In this document: positions 28,072-37,030 of the stretch, piece by piece | Numbering within the stretch: position 1 is the first letter of the stretch | Layout of the letters: every line of letters begins with the position of its first letter | Assembly (NCBI RefSeq): GCF_036099295.1 | Contig: NZ_CP107976.1 | Location: 1,984,001 to 2,048,000, forward strand | Direction: 5' to 3' | DNA from: Streptomyces sp. NBC_00358 | GTDB taxonomy: Bacteria; Actinomycetota; Actinomycetes; Streptomycetales; Streptomycetaceae | DNA length: 64,000 bases | Translations under genes and position numbers: made by a program | Notes under the pieces: generated by a model | Seen by the model: the letters and a program-made list of their open reading frames with translations, nothing else | Told to the model about the DNA's origin: nothing | The model's database searches: none

Positions 28072-28778
28072 ACGCGTACTTCCACATGCCGAGCGCCATC
28101 CAGCACAGCTATACCGGCCTGATCCTCCTGCATCTGCAGGAGGCGCTCGTCCCCGTGCTGGCCGGTCTGCTGCTGGCCCTGCCGATCGGACTGCTGTGCG
28201 TCCACTACGACTGGCTCTACGCGCCGGTGCTGTGGACCTCGACGGTGCTCTACGCGATCCCCTCGATCGCCTTCTTCGTGGTGCTCATCGACTACACCGG
28301 GCTGAGCCTGCTGACGGTGATGATCCCGCTGTGTCTGTACAGCCTCGTCGTGCTCGTCCCGGCGGTGGTCGACGGGGTCCGTTCGGTCCCCGAGGAGACG
28401 AACGCCGCCGCCTCGGCCATGGGCATCGGCCTCGTGCGCCGCTACTTCCAGGTCCAACTGCCCATCGCCGTACCGGCGATCATGGCAGGGTTGCGGGTGT
28501 CCGTCGCCTCCAGCATCAGTCTGGTGAGCGTCGGGGCGCTGATCGGCAACCAAGGGGCGTTCGGAAACGTGCTGACCTACGCGCAGTTGTACGGTCTCCC
28601 CCGGCTCGCGGTGACCGCGGTGGTCACCACCGCCGTTCTCGCGGTCGTGATCGACGCGCTGCTGGTCCTGGTGCGGCGGGTCCTGACCCCCTGGCAGCCG
28701 CCGTCCAGCGGCACGGCCACGGGCTCCGGAGCCACGACGGCGACGGCCGCCGCCCGGGCCCCGGAGGGTGCCTCGTGA
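28068..28778 (+). CDS. OpuC-type ABC transporter permease
   Basis: 236 residues, about five or six membrane segments, with the binding-protein-dependent permease EAA region NAAASAMGIGLVRRYFQVQLPIAVP split as usual for this family. It overlaps the ATPase gene by 4 nt and the next permease by 4 nt. The last ~25 residues are Thr/Ala-rich and hydrophilic. Confidence 0.92.
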   Translation: MNAYFHMPSAIQHSYTGLILLHLQEALVPVLAGLLLALPIGLLCVHYDWLYAPVLWTSTVLYAIPSIAFFVVLIDYTGLSLLTVMIPLCLYSLVVLVPAVVDGVRSVPEETNAAASAMGIGLVRRYFQVQLPIAVPAIMAGLRVSVASSISLVSVGALIGNQGAFGNVLTYAQLYGLPRLAVTAVVTTAVLAVVIDALLVLVRRVLTPWQPPSSGTATGSGATTATAAARAPEGAS

Positions 28779-29449
28779 ACGTGCTCCACTTCATGCAGGC
28801 CTTCTTCAGCGACGGCTCCCACTGGCACGGCTACGACGGCATCCCGCAGCGGGTGTGGGAGCACATCCAGTACACGGCCGGGGCCCTCGCGATCGCCGCG
28901 GCCATCGGTCTGCCGATCGGACTCGTCACCGGGCACACCGGGCGCGGCGGCAACGTGCTGGCCTTCGTGTCGGCCGGCGCCCGCGCGCTGCCCACCTTCG
29001 GGCTCCTGGTCCTGATGTTCGTCTGGCTGGGGCTCGGCATCGTGCCCGTGATGATCCCGCTCGTGGTGCTGGCGATCCCGCCGATCCTCATCACGACCTA
29101 CGAGGCGGTCCGCACCGTGGAGCCGTCCCCCGTCGACGCCGCCCGCGGCATGGGCATGCCCGAGACTCAGATCCTGCTGCGGGTCGAGGTCCCGGCGGCA
29201 CTGCCGCTGATCCTCAGCGGGCTGCGCTCGGCGACGATCCAGATCGTCTCGACGGCGACGATCGCGGCCTATGTGTCCCTCGGCGGGGTCGGCCGGTACA
29301 TCCTGGACGGCCTGTACCAGCACAAGTACGAGAAGGTCGTCGGCGGAGCCGCCCTCACGGCCTTCCTGGCGCTGCTCGTCCTGGTGCTGTTCTGGGCGGT
29401 CGGCAAGCTGGTGGTCTCCCCAGGCGTCCGCAGACGCCGGGCCGCCTGA
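28775..29449 (+). CDS. OpuC-type ABC transporter permease, second subunit
   Basis: 224 residues with a permease EAA loop (VDAARGMGMPETQILLRVEVPAALP, here in two parts) and about five membrane segments; ends with the basic VVSPGVRRRRAA. GTG 28775 overlaps the preceding stop. Together the two permeases form the transmembrane heterodimer. No binding protein follows directly; a terminator does. Confidence 0.92.
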   Translation: MNVLHFMQAFFSDGSHWHGYDGIPQRVWEHIQYTAGALAIAAAIGLPIGLVTGHTGRGGNVLAFVSAGARALPTFGLLVLMFVWLGLGIVPVMIPLVVLAIPPILITTYEAVRTVEPSPVDAARGMGMPETQILLRVEVPAALPLILSGLRSATIQIVSTATIAAYVSLGGVGRYILDGLYQHKYEKVVGGAALTAFLALLVLVLFWAVGKLVVSPGVRRRRAA

Positions 29450-29474
29450 CCCCGCGACCGCCCTGACCCACCGC

Positions 29475-29498
29475 GGGGACGGCCTTCGGGCCGTCCCC
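29475..29498. terminator. Terminator after the ABC transporter operon
   Basis: Perfect 10-bp stem GGGGACGGCC/GGCCGTCCCC with a TTCG tetraloop, between convergent genes. Confidence 0.9.
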
Positions 29499-29537
29499 GT
29501 CTCCGGGCCGCACAGGAGGCCGCGGAACCGGTGCCGC

Positions 29538-29804
29538 TCAGCCCCGCCGGACGGAGATCATCCGCGCCGCGACGGCCAGCGCGATCCCGGCCACGACGAG
29601 GTACAGGCCGAGACGCTCGTCGGGCACGGCCCGCGACCACACCCGCCAGGCCGACGAGGTGTAGCCGTCGGCCGCCAGATAGTCCGCGTAGCGCATGGGC
29701 GGCGCGCTGCTCCCGCCGCGCACCCACAGCAGGGCGCCGATGGCCGCGCAGGTCGCGGACATCGCGTACAGGACGGGGACGCGGCGCGGGGCCGGTCGGT
29801 TCAT
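29538..29804 (-). CDS. Small membrane protein
   Basis: 88 residues with two hydrophobic segments: about 12-29 (YAMSATCAAIGALLWV) and 66-82 (LGLYLVVAGIALAVAARM), separated by a polar loop with several Tyr and Trp. I do not recognise the family. It lies 75 bp downstream of the conservon on the same strand and could be expressed with it. Confidence 0.55.
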   Translation of the reverse strand: MNRPAPRRVPVLYAMSATCAAIGALLWVRGGSSAPPMRYADYLAADGYTSSAWRVWSRAVPDERLGLYLVVAGIALAVAARMISVRRG

Positions 29805-29878
29805 GTCTTCTCTTCTTCCGTGGAGCTCCGCCGTTCACCCGGGCGACCGGCGGGCGCCGAGGGCGTCTCCGCCACCCG

Positions 29879-30490
29879 TCAGCGTTCGGCTCTCGCCAGG
29901 GCGTGTTCGAGGACGACGAGCAACGCGTCGCGTACGGAGCCCCGGTCGCGTGCGTCGAACACGGTCAGCGGGACGTTGTCGGCGACGTCGAGGGCCCACC
30001 GTACGTCGTCCAGGTCGTGTTCGAGCTTTCCGTCGAAGGCGTTGACGGCCACCGCGAAGGGGATCTGGCGGTGCTCGAAGTAGTCGACGGCCGCGTAGCA
30101 GTCGTCGAGGCGCCGGGTGTCGACGATGACGAGCCCGCCGAGCGCGCCCTCGACGAGGTCGTCCCACATGAACCCGAACCGTTCCTGGCCGGGGGTGCCG
30201 AACAGGTAGAGCTTCAGGGTCGGGTCGAGGGTCACACAGCCGAAGTCCATGGCGACGGTCGTGGTCACCTTCTCCGGGGTGTGGCTGAGGTCGTCGACAC
30301 CCGCGGCGACCGAGGTGATGGACGCCTCGGTGGTGAGCGGCTCGATCTCGGAAATGGCCCCCACCGTCGTGGTCTTGCCCACGCCGAAGCCGCCCGCGAT
30401 CACCATCTTCACCGGCAGCGGCGGCCGGGGCCGCTCCTCGTCAGCCCTCACGGGTCGCGCCCCGGGAGTCGGGGATAGCTCGGAGACCAT
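29879..30490 (-). CDS. cvnD: Conservon GTPase CvnD (MglA/Ras-like)
   Basis: 203 residues. The P-loop is GGFGVGKTTT (about 33-42); the G3-like FGTPGQERF and G4-like NAFD follow. This is the small GTPase of the conservon, a Streptomyces four-protein membrane-associated signalling complex comparable to G-protein systems. ATG 30490 has GAAGGG at 7 nt and lies 50 nt inside cvnC; GTG 30451 is an alternative start. Confidence 0.92.
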   Translation of the reverse strand: MVSELSPTPGARPVRADEERPRPPLPVKMVIAGGFGVGKTTTVGAISEIEPLTTEASITSVAAGVDDLSHTPEKVTTTVAMDFGCVTLDPTLKLYLFGTPGQERFGFMWDDLVEGALGGLVIVDTRRLDDCYAAVDYFEHRQIPFAVAVNAFDGKLEHDLDDVRWALDVADNVPLTVFDARDRGSVRDALLVVLEHALARAER

Positions 30491-30872
30491 CGATAACCCT
30501 TCGCAGAACGGTGACATCGCGGTGGGAGTGGACCTGCGGTGCGTACAGGGCCAGTTGACCGTCGGCGCGCAGATCGTCGGCGAGCACCCGGATCACGTTC
30601 AAGTGCATCCGGAGCTTCGCCGCGATCTCCGCGAGCGACTGCGGCTGACGGCAGACGGTGATGATGTCGCGGTGCTGGTCGAAGACGAAGACGTCCAGCG
30701 CCGCCAGTCCCGCGTCGGTGGCGACCACCTGCGTCTCGATCGGGATCGGCGGCACGAGGCTGTCCCCGCCGGCGATCCGCCCCGCGGTCAGCAGGAACGG
30801 CCGGACGACCGAAGCGGGGCGCTCCACTCCCCATTCGGTGTCGTCGCCGACCGACGGCTCGCCGGATGTCAT
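30441..30872 (-). CDS. cvnC: Conservon DUF742 protein CvnC
   Basis: 143 residues of the DUF742 family: VRPFLLTAGRIAGG, then a winged-helix-like region (QSLAEIAAKLRMHLNVIRVLADDL) and C-terminal RRVIDGLRAI. It is standard as the third conservon gene. ATG 30872 has GGGGGAGG six nt upstream. Confidence 0.92.
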   Translation of the reverse strand: MTSGEPSVGDDTEWGVERPASVVRPFLLTAGRIAGGDSLVPPIPIETQVVATDAGLAALDVFVFDQHRDIITVCRQPQSLAEIAAKLRMHLNVIRVLADDLRADGQLALYAPQVHSHRDVTVLRRVIDGLRAIPDSRGATREG

Positions 30873-30930
30873 CACGTCCTCCCCCTTCAACTCGCCGCGC
30901 GTCACTGGTCATGTGACGCTCCGTCGGACG

Positions 30931-31410
30931 TCAGCCGGTCGGTGCGATGCCCACGGTGTTCTTCAGCTCCATCACCAGTTGCGGGCTCAGCACCGCGCCG
31001 GCCCGGTTGGCGAAGAGGGTCATCTCGTACGCGATGTTGCCCAGCTTCGCCTCCTTCGAGGCGACCACGCCGAGCACGGCACCGGCGCCGAGGGCGGACA
31101 CCAGCACGTGCCCCTCCTCCAGGTCGATGATGACCTTGTTGAGACTGCCCAGGCCGTAGTTGCCGGAGGCGCCCATGGCGAGGCTGGTGATCCCGGAGAC
31201 GATCGCCGCCAGCCGCTCGGAGTCGGCCTGACCGCGCAGTTGGGACACCGCGATGAGCAGTCCGTCGGAGGAGACACCGATGACGTCGACGACCCCGGCC
31301 GTCTCGGTGGCGAATCGATTGAGCAGCCAGTTGAAGTCGGCAGCGGCGGTCTTGACGTCCGTCGGGGGTTCCGCTGTCCGGGACTCCGGCTCGCCTGTCC
31401 ACATGGTCAC
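30931..31410 (-). CDS. cvnB: Conservon roadblock/LC7 protein CvnB
   Basis: 159 residues of the roadblock/LC7 family (DFNWLLNRFATETAGVVDVIGVSSDGLLIAVS), the usual GTPase-partner protein of conservons. GTG 31410 overlaps the cvnA stop (GTGA); an ATG two codons downstream is an alternative. Confidence 0.93.
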   Translation of the reverse strand: MTMWTGEPESRTAEPPTDVKTAAADFNWLLNRFATETAGVVDVIGVSSDGLLIAVSQLRGQADSERLAAIVSGITSLAMGASGNYGLGSLNKVIIDLEEGHVLVSALGAGAVLGVVASKEAKLGNIAYEMTLFANRAGAVLSPQLVMELKNTVGIAPTG

Positions 31411-33965
31411 GTGCTCATGCCTTCCGGGGAAGTGGGTCTTCTGTTCTGGGTGTCGGGTTCGGCCGGGCCGCCGGGTCTGCCGCCCGGCCGGATCGCCCCG
31501 GTGGGGAAACCCTCGGTCGCGCTCTCGCGCTCGGCCCGCAGGACCGCCGCTTCGAACTCGTCGAGCTCGGAGCGCGCCGCCTCGGCGTCCGTGGGCTGCC
31601 AGGAGGGCGGCCTGCGGTGGGTGGGGGGATCCTTGGGCCGGGGCAGCCGGCTCGCCGCCGTGCCGGCCGACAGAGTCGCCCCGCGCACCCGGCGGCGCAG
31701 CGGTCCGGCGTCGCCGGACCGCGCCGGGCCCTTGGGCCCGGGGTCGGCCCCGGGGCCGGGCCGGGTAGCGCCGTGCGTCGCCGCGCGCTCGGCACCGGTG
31801 TCCGTCGCCGGTTCGGAGCGGCGGGCGTGCGGCGGGGGCTCCGCGCTCTGGGCACGCGCGGGCACCCTGCGGGGCAGGCCCGCGGGTCCGGGCGGCGACA
31901 CGACCCGGGCCGGGCGGGGCTCGCTGGGGCCGGAATGCCGGGCGGGCGGCTGCATGCGCGGGGCCCGCGCCGCGGAGGTGCCCGGGTCGCCGGCCACGAG
32001 GTGGGACATGGGCACGGCGACGGTGGCGGTGACGCCGCCGCCCGGGGTGCGGGACAGGACGACCTCGATGCCCCAGCGCCGGGACAGGCCGCCGACCACG
32101 AACAGACCGAGCACCTCCGTCGGCGCCAGGTCGAGGCGTTCGCGCCGGATCAGCCGGGCGTTCTCCTGTTCCAGTCGCTCGGGGCTCATGCCGAGTCCGT
32201 GGTCGATGATCTCCACGAGGGCTCCGCCCCCTCCGTGCCGGGGCCGCAGGACCACTTCGACGCCGCTGGTCGCCGGGGAGAACATCACGGCGTTCTCCAG
32301 GAGTTCGGCGAGCATGAGTGTCAGGTCGCCGACGATGTCGGGGACCACGGTGACATCGCCCTCGGCGTGCGGGGTGACCCGCTGGTAGCCCTCGATCTGG
32401 CCGAGCGCGGCGCGGACGATGTTGCTGAGCCGCATCGGTTCGGTGTTGAGGCCGGTCTCGCTGATGCCGGCGAGCAGCATGAGGCTGTCGGCGTTGCGCT
32501 GGAGGCGGACGGCGATGTGGTCGATGCGGTAGAGCCGGTCCAGCACCTCGGGGTCGGTCTCGCCGCGCTCCACGGAGTCGATCAGGGCGAGTTGACGAGC
32601 GGTCAGGTTGCTGACGCGGCGGCCGACGTTGCCGAACATCTCGGCGATGTTGCGCCGGCTGACGGCCTGGCGCGCCAGCAGGGCGCTCGCGGTGACCTGA
32701 ACCTGGTTGAAGGCTTCGGCCAGTTCACCGATCTCGTCGCGCACCGGCACGGGGACGGCTTCCAGCCGGGGCGGGCTCGCGTCGTCGGCGTCGTCGTCCG
32801 CGACGCGGGCGAGCTCGGACTCGGCGGCGCCGGCCACGTGCTGGGCCGCCGCCGTGAGGGTGCGCACGGTGCGCACGACGGAACGGCGGGTCAGGACGGA
32901 GAACAGCAGCCAGGCCGCGAAGGCGCACAGGTTGCCTGCGATCAGCCAGACCACCCGCCACCAGGCGGCGTTCGACGCGGACTGGGCGTCGGCGGCGATC
33001 CCGCCGATCAGCGTCTGCACGACCTTCAGCCGGTTCTCGGCCTGCCGCTCATAGGTGGGGCCGGCGCGCAGCGCGTCGTCTAGCGCTGTGCGCAGTTGCG
33101 TATCGTCCTCGGCCACCAGCGCTCCGGGGTCGACCTGGAGCGCGGCCCAGTGCTGGGTGATGACGCTCTGGTACGGGCTGTGCTCGATCTCGGCGAGATC
33201 GGTGCCCTGGTCCGGGCCGGCGAACCGGGTGAACCGCTCGGCCTGGTAGGTGTACTGGTCGAAGTCGCCGACGGCGCCGGTGAATTCGATCAGCGCGTTG
33301 GAGTCGCGGGTGCGGGCGGCGAAGACGCTGGTCTCGAAGGAGGCGTGGGCGGTGTCGGCGCGCAGCAGCGCGTCGAGCAGACTGCCCGCGGACGCGGAGG
33401 ACTCGCTGCCCGACAGGCCGAGACCGAGGCCGTCGATGAGTCCCTCGACCACCGATCCGTACGCCGGGTCGATGTTGTCGGCGGGGATCGGTCCGTCCTC
33501 GACGGTCTTGCGGAGGCTGTCCAGGCCTTCCAGTTCCTTCAGCGCCTGGGCCTCGTCCGCGGGCAGCCGGTCGCCGTAGGCGGCCCTGACTGCCTCGATG
33601 CGGGTTCCGACCTTCTCCTGCGCGTCCAGGTAGGCGGAGGTGTCCGGCGGGCGGTCCCCCGGGCGGGCCGCCTCGTGGCGCAGGGACACCAGGAGTGCCT
33701 GCCGGTGCTCGGTCTGCACGGCGTCGATGAGCCGGGCCACCTGGGTGCTGTCCCGTACGAGCCGGGCGGTGTCAGCGGCCGACCTGGCCCTGTCCATTTC
33801 GCCGGAGACGACATAGGAGAGCATCGCGGAGATGACGGCGAGCGGCACGATCACCAGAACATTGAGTTTCCGGCGGAAAGGCCAGCGGTCCAGCAGGGAT
33901 GGTGTCCGGCCGGTCCGAAGAGCCGTGGACGGCTGCCCCGAGGCGGCTTTTCTGTGCGCGGGCAC
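31407..33965 (-). CDS. cvnA: Conservon sensor histidine kinase-like CvnA
   Basis: 852 residues: basic N-terminus, TM1 (about 33-52, LNVLVIVPLAVISAMLSYVV), an extracellular nitrate/sensor-type helical domain to about 330, TM2 (VVWLIAGNLCAFAAWLLFSVL), a HAMP-like linker, and a HATPase domain with N-box LAELLENAVMFSP, G1 IIDHGLGMS and G2 GLFVVGGLSRRWG. As in other CvnA proteins, I see no clear phospho-acceptor His region of classic kinases. The last ~180 residues are a Pro/Arg/Ser-rich disordered tail. GTG 33965 has AAGGAGG six nt upstream. Confidence 0.93.
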   Translation of the reverse strand: MPAHRKAASGQPSTALRTGRTPSLLDRWPFRRKLNVLVIVPLAVISAMLSYVVSGEMDRARSAADTARLVRDSTQVARLIDAVQTEHRQALLVSLRHEAARPGDRPPDTSAYLDAQEKVGTRIEAVRAAYGDRLPADEAQALKELEGLDSLRKTVEDGPIPADNIDPAYGSVVEGLIDGLGLGLSGSESSASAGSLLDALLRADTAHASFETSVFAARTRDSNALIEFTGAVGDFDQYTYQAERFTRFAGPDQGTDLAEIEHSPYQSVITQHWAALQVDPGALVAEDDTQLRTALDDALRAGPTYERQAENRLKVVQTLIGGIAADAQSASNAAWWRVVWLIAGNLCAFAAWLLFSVLTRRSVVRTVRTLTAAAQHVAGAAESELARVADDDADDASPPRLEAVPVPVRDEIGELAEAFNQVQVTASALLARQAVSRRNIAEMFGNVGRRVSNLTARQLALIDSVERGETDPEVLDRLYRIDHIAVRLQRNADSLMLLAGISETGLNTEPMRLSNIVRAALGQIEGYQRVTPHAEGDVTVVPDIVGDLTLMLAELLENAVMFSPATSGVEVVLRPRHGGGGALVEIIDHGLGMSPERLEQENARLIRRERLDLAPTEVLGLFVVGGLSRRWGIEVVLSRTPGGGVTATVAVPMSHLVAGDPGTSAARAPRMQPPARHSGPSEPRPARVVSPPGPAGLPRRVPARAQSAEPPPHARRSEPATDTGAERAATHGATRPGPGADPGPKGPARSGDAGPLRRRVRGATLSAGTAASRLPRPKDPPTHRRPPSWQPTDAEAARSELDEFEAAVLRAERESATEGFPTGAIRPGGRPGGPAEPDTQNRRPTSPEGMST

Positions 33966-34308
33966 CCAACCTCCTTGACTTCATTCCCCGTTGGAAGCCC
34001 ATGGGCAGGCCTGTATGGATCAATGGTCACGAACAGCGCGATCGGGCCGACAAGTGGAAGGGGGCCCTCGACGCGGCCAACACTAGCGGCTGCCGTAAGA
34101 GTACGGCCATGATCAACCGAAAAGTGGCACGCATGGACGCCTGATTCGCTCTGGTATCGGTCACGTTGCGCCTACGGGCTGAAGCTGTACGGTCCCCATC
34201 AGTGATCTATTCGTGTCTTGACGGTAGTTGAGGCGGCTCGATTGGATCGTCAGGACCGTCACCACCCGTGCCCACCGGCCACCACGCCCCACCGATCGCC
34301 AAGTCTGG
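33966..34308. other. Divergent intergenic region between conservon and binding protein
   Basis: 343 bp without a gene, AT-richer than its surroundings. A TTGACG at 34218-34223 could be a -35 for the binding-protein gene; the possible -10 (TTGGAT, 17 nt on) is weak. No conspicuous palindrome was found. Confidence 0.4.
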
Positions 34309-35268
34309 ATGACCAACGTGACCATCGCCAGAAGCACCCGAACCTCCACAACCCATGCTGTTTCCCTGCTGGTTGTAGCCGCTGCCGCGCTGACGGGCTG
34401 CGGCTCCTCCAACGGCTCAGGCAGCAATGACCCGTTGGCGGGCGACTCCGCCAAGGGCGGCACGGTCGTTGTCGGTTCCAACAACTTCCCCGAGAGCATC
34501 CTGCTCGCCGACATCTACGGCGAGGCACTCAAGGCCAAGGGCATCAAGGTCAGTTACAAGCTGAACATCGGCAGCCGCGAGACCACGTACGGCCTGATCA
34601 AGAACGGCACGATCACGGTCCTCCCGGAGTACAACGGCGCGCTGCTCGCCTACCTGGACGCCAAGGCCGCTCCGGCCAGCGTCGACGAGACCAGCCAGGC
34701 CATCTCCGCCAAACTCGACCCGAAGCTCTCCCTGTTGATTCCGTCCGACGCCCAGGACAAGGACGCGATCGCCGTCAACCAGGCCACGGCCGCGAAGTAC
34801 AACCTCACGGACAAGTCGACGATCAGCGACCTCACCGCCTCGGCGAAGGACCTGGTCATCGGCGGGTCCCCCGAGTTCCAGACCCGGCAGCAGGGTCTGA
34901 AGGGGCTGAAGTCCGTATACGGTCTCGACTTCAAGAGCTTCAAGGCGCTGGACGCGGGCGGCCCGCTCACCGTGGCGGCCCTGAAGGGCAACAGCATCCA
35001 GGCCGCGGATATCTTCTCGACGGACCCCGGAATCGGCAAGAACAAGTTTGTCGTGCTGCAGGATCCCAAGAATCTCTTCGGATTCGAGAACGTAACTCCG
35101 CTGACATACAAGAGCGCTCTGCCGGCGGCCGGAGTTTCGGCCCTCAATGACATCTCGACGAAGCTCGACACGGAAACCCTCGTGAAGCTCAACAGCGAGG
35201 TGCAGGACGGCAACAAGGACCCGCTGGACGTGGCGAAGAACTGGCTCGCCTCGACGAAGCTCGGCTGA
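34309..35268 (+). CDS. Quaternary amine ABC transporter substrate-binding lipoprotein (OpuCC/ProX-like)
   Basis: 319 residues. The N-terminal signal ends in a lipobox LTGC (about residues 27-30), so it is a lipoprotein. The mature part has the OpuAC/ProX-type pattern VVVGSNNFPESILLADIYGEAL, RETTYGLIKNGTITVLPEYNG and a late AALKGNSIQAADIFSTD. It is most likely the missing binding protein of the ABC system at 26926-29449, from which it is separated by the conservon. ATG 34309 has no strong Shine-Dalgarno; GTG 34318 is possible. Confidence 0.92.
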   Translation: MTNVTIARSTRTSTTHAVSLLVVAAAALTGCGSSNGSGSNDPLAGDSAKGGTVVVGSNNFPESILLADIYGEALKAKGIKVSYKLNIGSRETTYGLIKNGTITVLPEYNGALLAYLDAKAAPASVDETSQAISAKLDPKLSLLIPSDAQDKDAIAVNQATAAKYNLTDKSTISDLTASAKDLVIGGSPEFQTRQQGLKGLKSVYGLDFKSFKALDAGGPLTVAALKGNSIQAADIFSTDPGIGKNKFVVLQDPKNLFGFENVTPLTYKSALPAAGVSALNDISTKLDTETLVKLNSEVQDGNKDPLDVAKNWLASTKLG

Positions 35269-35381
35269 CGCAGGACGTCAGACGTCGGTGCCGGCAACCG
35301 GTTGACGGGTGCCTGCGGGCCGGGGGTGCGTCCCCCGGCCCGGTCCTACGGCGGCGTACGGCCAAGGAGTGAACGTCCGTC

Positions 35382-36962
35382 ATGCTCAAGCGCACTGCCG
35401 ACCCGGCCACCGGCGGCGGCACCGCACCGCCCGGTGCGGCTCTGCGGGGCCAGGGGCTCGATGCCGCCGCGGTGGCCCGGATCGCCGACGGAGCGACACC
35501 GGCCTCCCCGCATCCGGCGGCACTGGAGGCGATGGAACGCACCCGGCTCGCCGCGCGGCGGCTGGCGGCCGAGGGAACACGGGTCTACGGGCGCAGCACC
35601 GGTGTGGGAGCGCACCGCGGGCAGGCCGTCGAGGAACACGACGGGGCGGGCCACGACCTGCGGCTGCTGCTGAGCCACGCGGGCGGTGTGGGCGAGGCTC
35701 TGCCGCCGCGCCAGGTCCGCGCGATGATGGTGGTGCGGGCCAACCAACTCCTCGCCGGGGGCTCGGGATCGGGCCCGGAGATCGCGGTGGCCGTCCTGGA
35801 CGCGCTCCGTGCGGGAGTGCATCCCCGGGTCCCCGAGTACGGGTCCGTGGGCACCGGTGATCTGACGGCGCTGGCCCAACTGGGGCTCGCCCTCTTCGGC
35901 CACGGCACCTGGCTGCGCGACGACGCGGGCGCCGAGAACGCCTTCCCCGGGGGCCACCTCCCCGAGAGTCTGCCTCTTCGACACGGTGACGCGCTGGCCC
36001 TGTTGAGCAGCAACGCCCTCACCCTCGGACAGTCCGCGCTCGCCAGTCACGACCTCGGCGTCCCGCTCCGCGCCGCCCATCCCGTGGCCGCGCTGTCCCT
36101 GTACGCGGTGGGCGGCTCCGTCGAGCCGTACGCGCCCGAGGTCCACGCGGCGCATCCGCACCCCGCGATCGCCGAGGCGGCGGCCCGCGTCCGGGGGCTG
36201 CTCGGCGTCGGGGCCGGAGGCGGAACGGCCCCGCAGGGGATGCCGGGCGGAGTGCCGGCGCGGGTCCAGGACCCCTTCGGCTTCCGCTGCTTCCCGCAGG
36301 TCCACGGCCCCGCGACAGAGGCGTGGTCGAACCTGGAACGGGTGCTCTCGATCGATCTCAACTCCGCCACCGAGAACCCGCTCATCGGCTGGGACGAGAC
36401 CACGGGCGTTCCCGTGGCACTGCACCACGGCGGCTTCTTCACCGCGCCGCTCACTCTCGCCCTCGACCAGCTCGGGCTCGCCGTACTCGGCACCGCGCGG
36501 CTCTCGGCGGCCCGGCTGTCCGGCCTCGGCCGGCCCGAACTGACGGGGCTGCGCTCCTACTTGGCCGACGCCTCCTCGGCCGGGTCGGGAATGATGATCC
36601 TGGAGTACAGCGCCGCCTCCGCCCTCGCCGAGATCCAGGCGTGCGCCACCCCGGCCGCGCTCGGGCACGTGGTGCTCTCCCACGGCATGGAGGAGGCGGC
36701 GACCTTCGCGACCCAGGCGGCCCGCAAGTCGCTGCGGCTGGCGCCGGCCTACCGGCTGGTCCTGGCCTGCGAACTCGTGGCCGCCGTACGGGCGTTGCGG
36801 CTGCGCGGTACTCGGCCCGCGCCGGACACTCCGGCCGGCCGCGCCTACGTCCGCGCGGCGGCGGTCCTGGACCCGGACATGGGCGACCGCCCCCTCACGG
36901 ACGATGTGACCGCCGCGGCGGTCCTGCTCGACGAGTTCGCCGGACTCACCGGCGACGACTGA
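35382..36962 (+). CDS. HAL/PAL-family aromatic amino acid lyase-like protein with GTG in place of the MIO ASG
   Basis: 526 residues of the histidine/phenylalanine ammonia-lyase superfamily. Kept: the catalytic-loop Tyr (Tyr69, VYGRSTGVG), FRCFPQVHG, SATENPL and the long alpha-helical bundle. Changed: the tripeptide that cyclises to the MIO electrophile is Gly157-Thr158-Gly159 (YGSVGTGDLTALA) rather than Ala-Ser-Gly. It follows the quaternary amine binding protein by 113 bp. HAL-fold enzymes that split betaines (ergothionase) do not need MIO as I recall, so a betaine lyase is an alternative to an ordinary ammonia-lyase. ATG 35382 has AAGGAG upstream. Confidence 0.85.
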   Translation: MLKRTADPATGGGTAPPGAALRGQGLDAAAVARIADGATPASPHPAALEAMERTRLAARRLAAEGTRVYGRSTGVGAHRGQAVEEHDGAGHDLRLLLSHAGGVGEALPPRQVRAMMVVRANQLLAGGSGSGPEIAVAVLDALRAGVHPRVPEYGSVGTGDLTALAQLGLALFGHGTWLRDDAGAENAFPGGHLPESLPLRHGDALALLSSNALTLGQSALASHDLGVPLRAAHPVAALSLYAVGGSVEPYAPEVHAAHPHPAIAEAAARVRGLLGVGAGGGTAPQGMPGGVPARVQDPFGFRCFPQVHGPATEAWSNLERVLSIDLNSATENPLIGWDETTGVPVALHHGGFFTAPLTLALDQLGLAVLGTARLSAARLSGLGRPELTGLRSYLADASSAGSGMMILEYSAASALAEIQACATPAALGHVVLSHGMEEAATFATQAARKSLRLAPAYRLVLACELVAAVRALRLRGTRPAPDTPAGRAYVRAAAVLDPDMGDRPLTDDVTAAAVLLDEFAGLTGDD

Positions 36963-36990
36963 GCGTCCACGGGCGCCGGAGCCGGACCGT

Positions 36991-37030
36991 CCCGGGACGG
37001 TCCGGGACGGTCCGGGACGGTCCGGGACGT
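36991..37030. repeat. Tandem decamer repeat between convergent genes
   Basis: Four copies of (T/C)CCGGGACG(G/T) in direct tandem, ending at the stop codon of the MFS gene. It lies in the gap between convergent lyase and MFS genes and may form the terminator. Confidence 0.75.
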
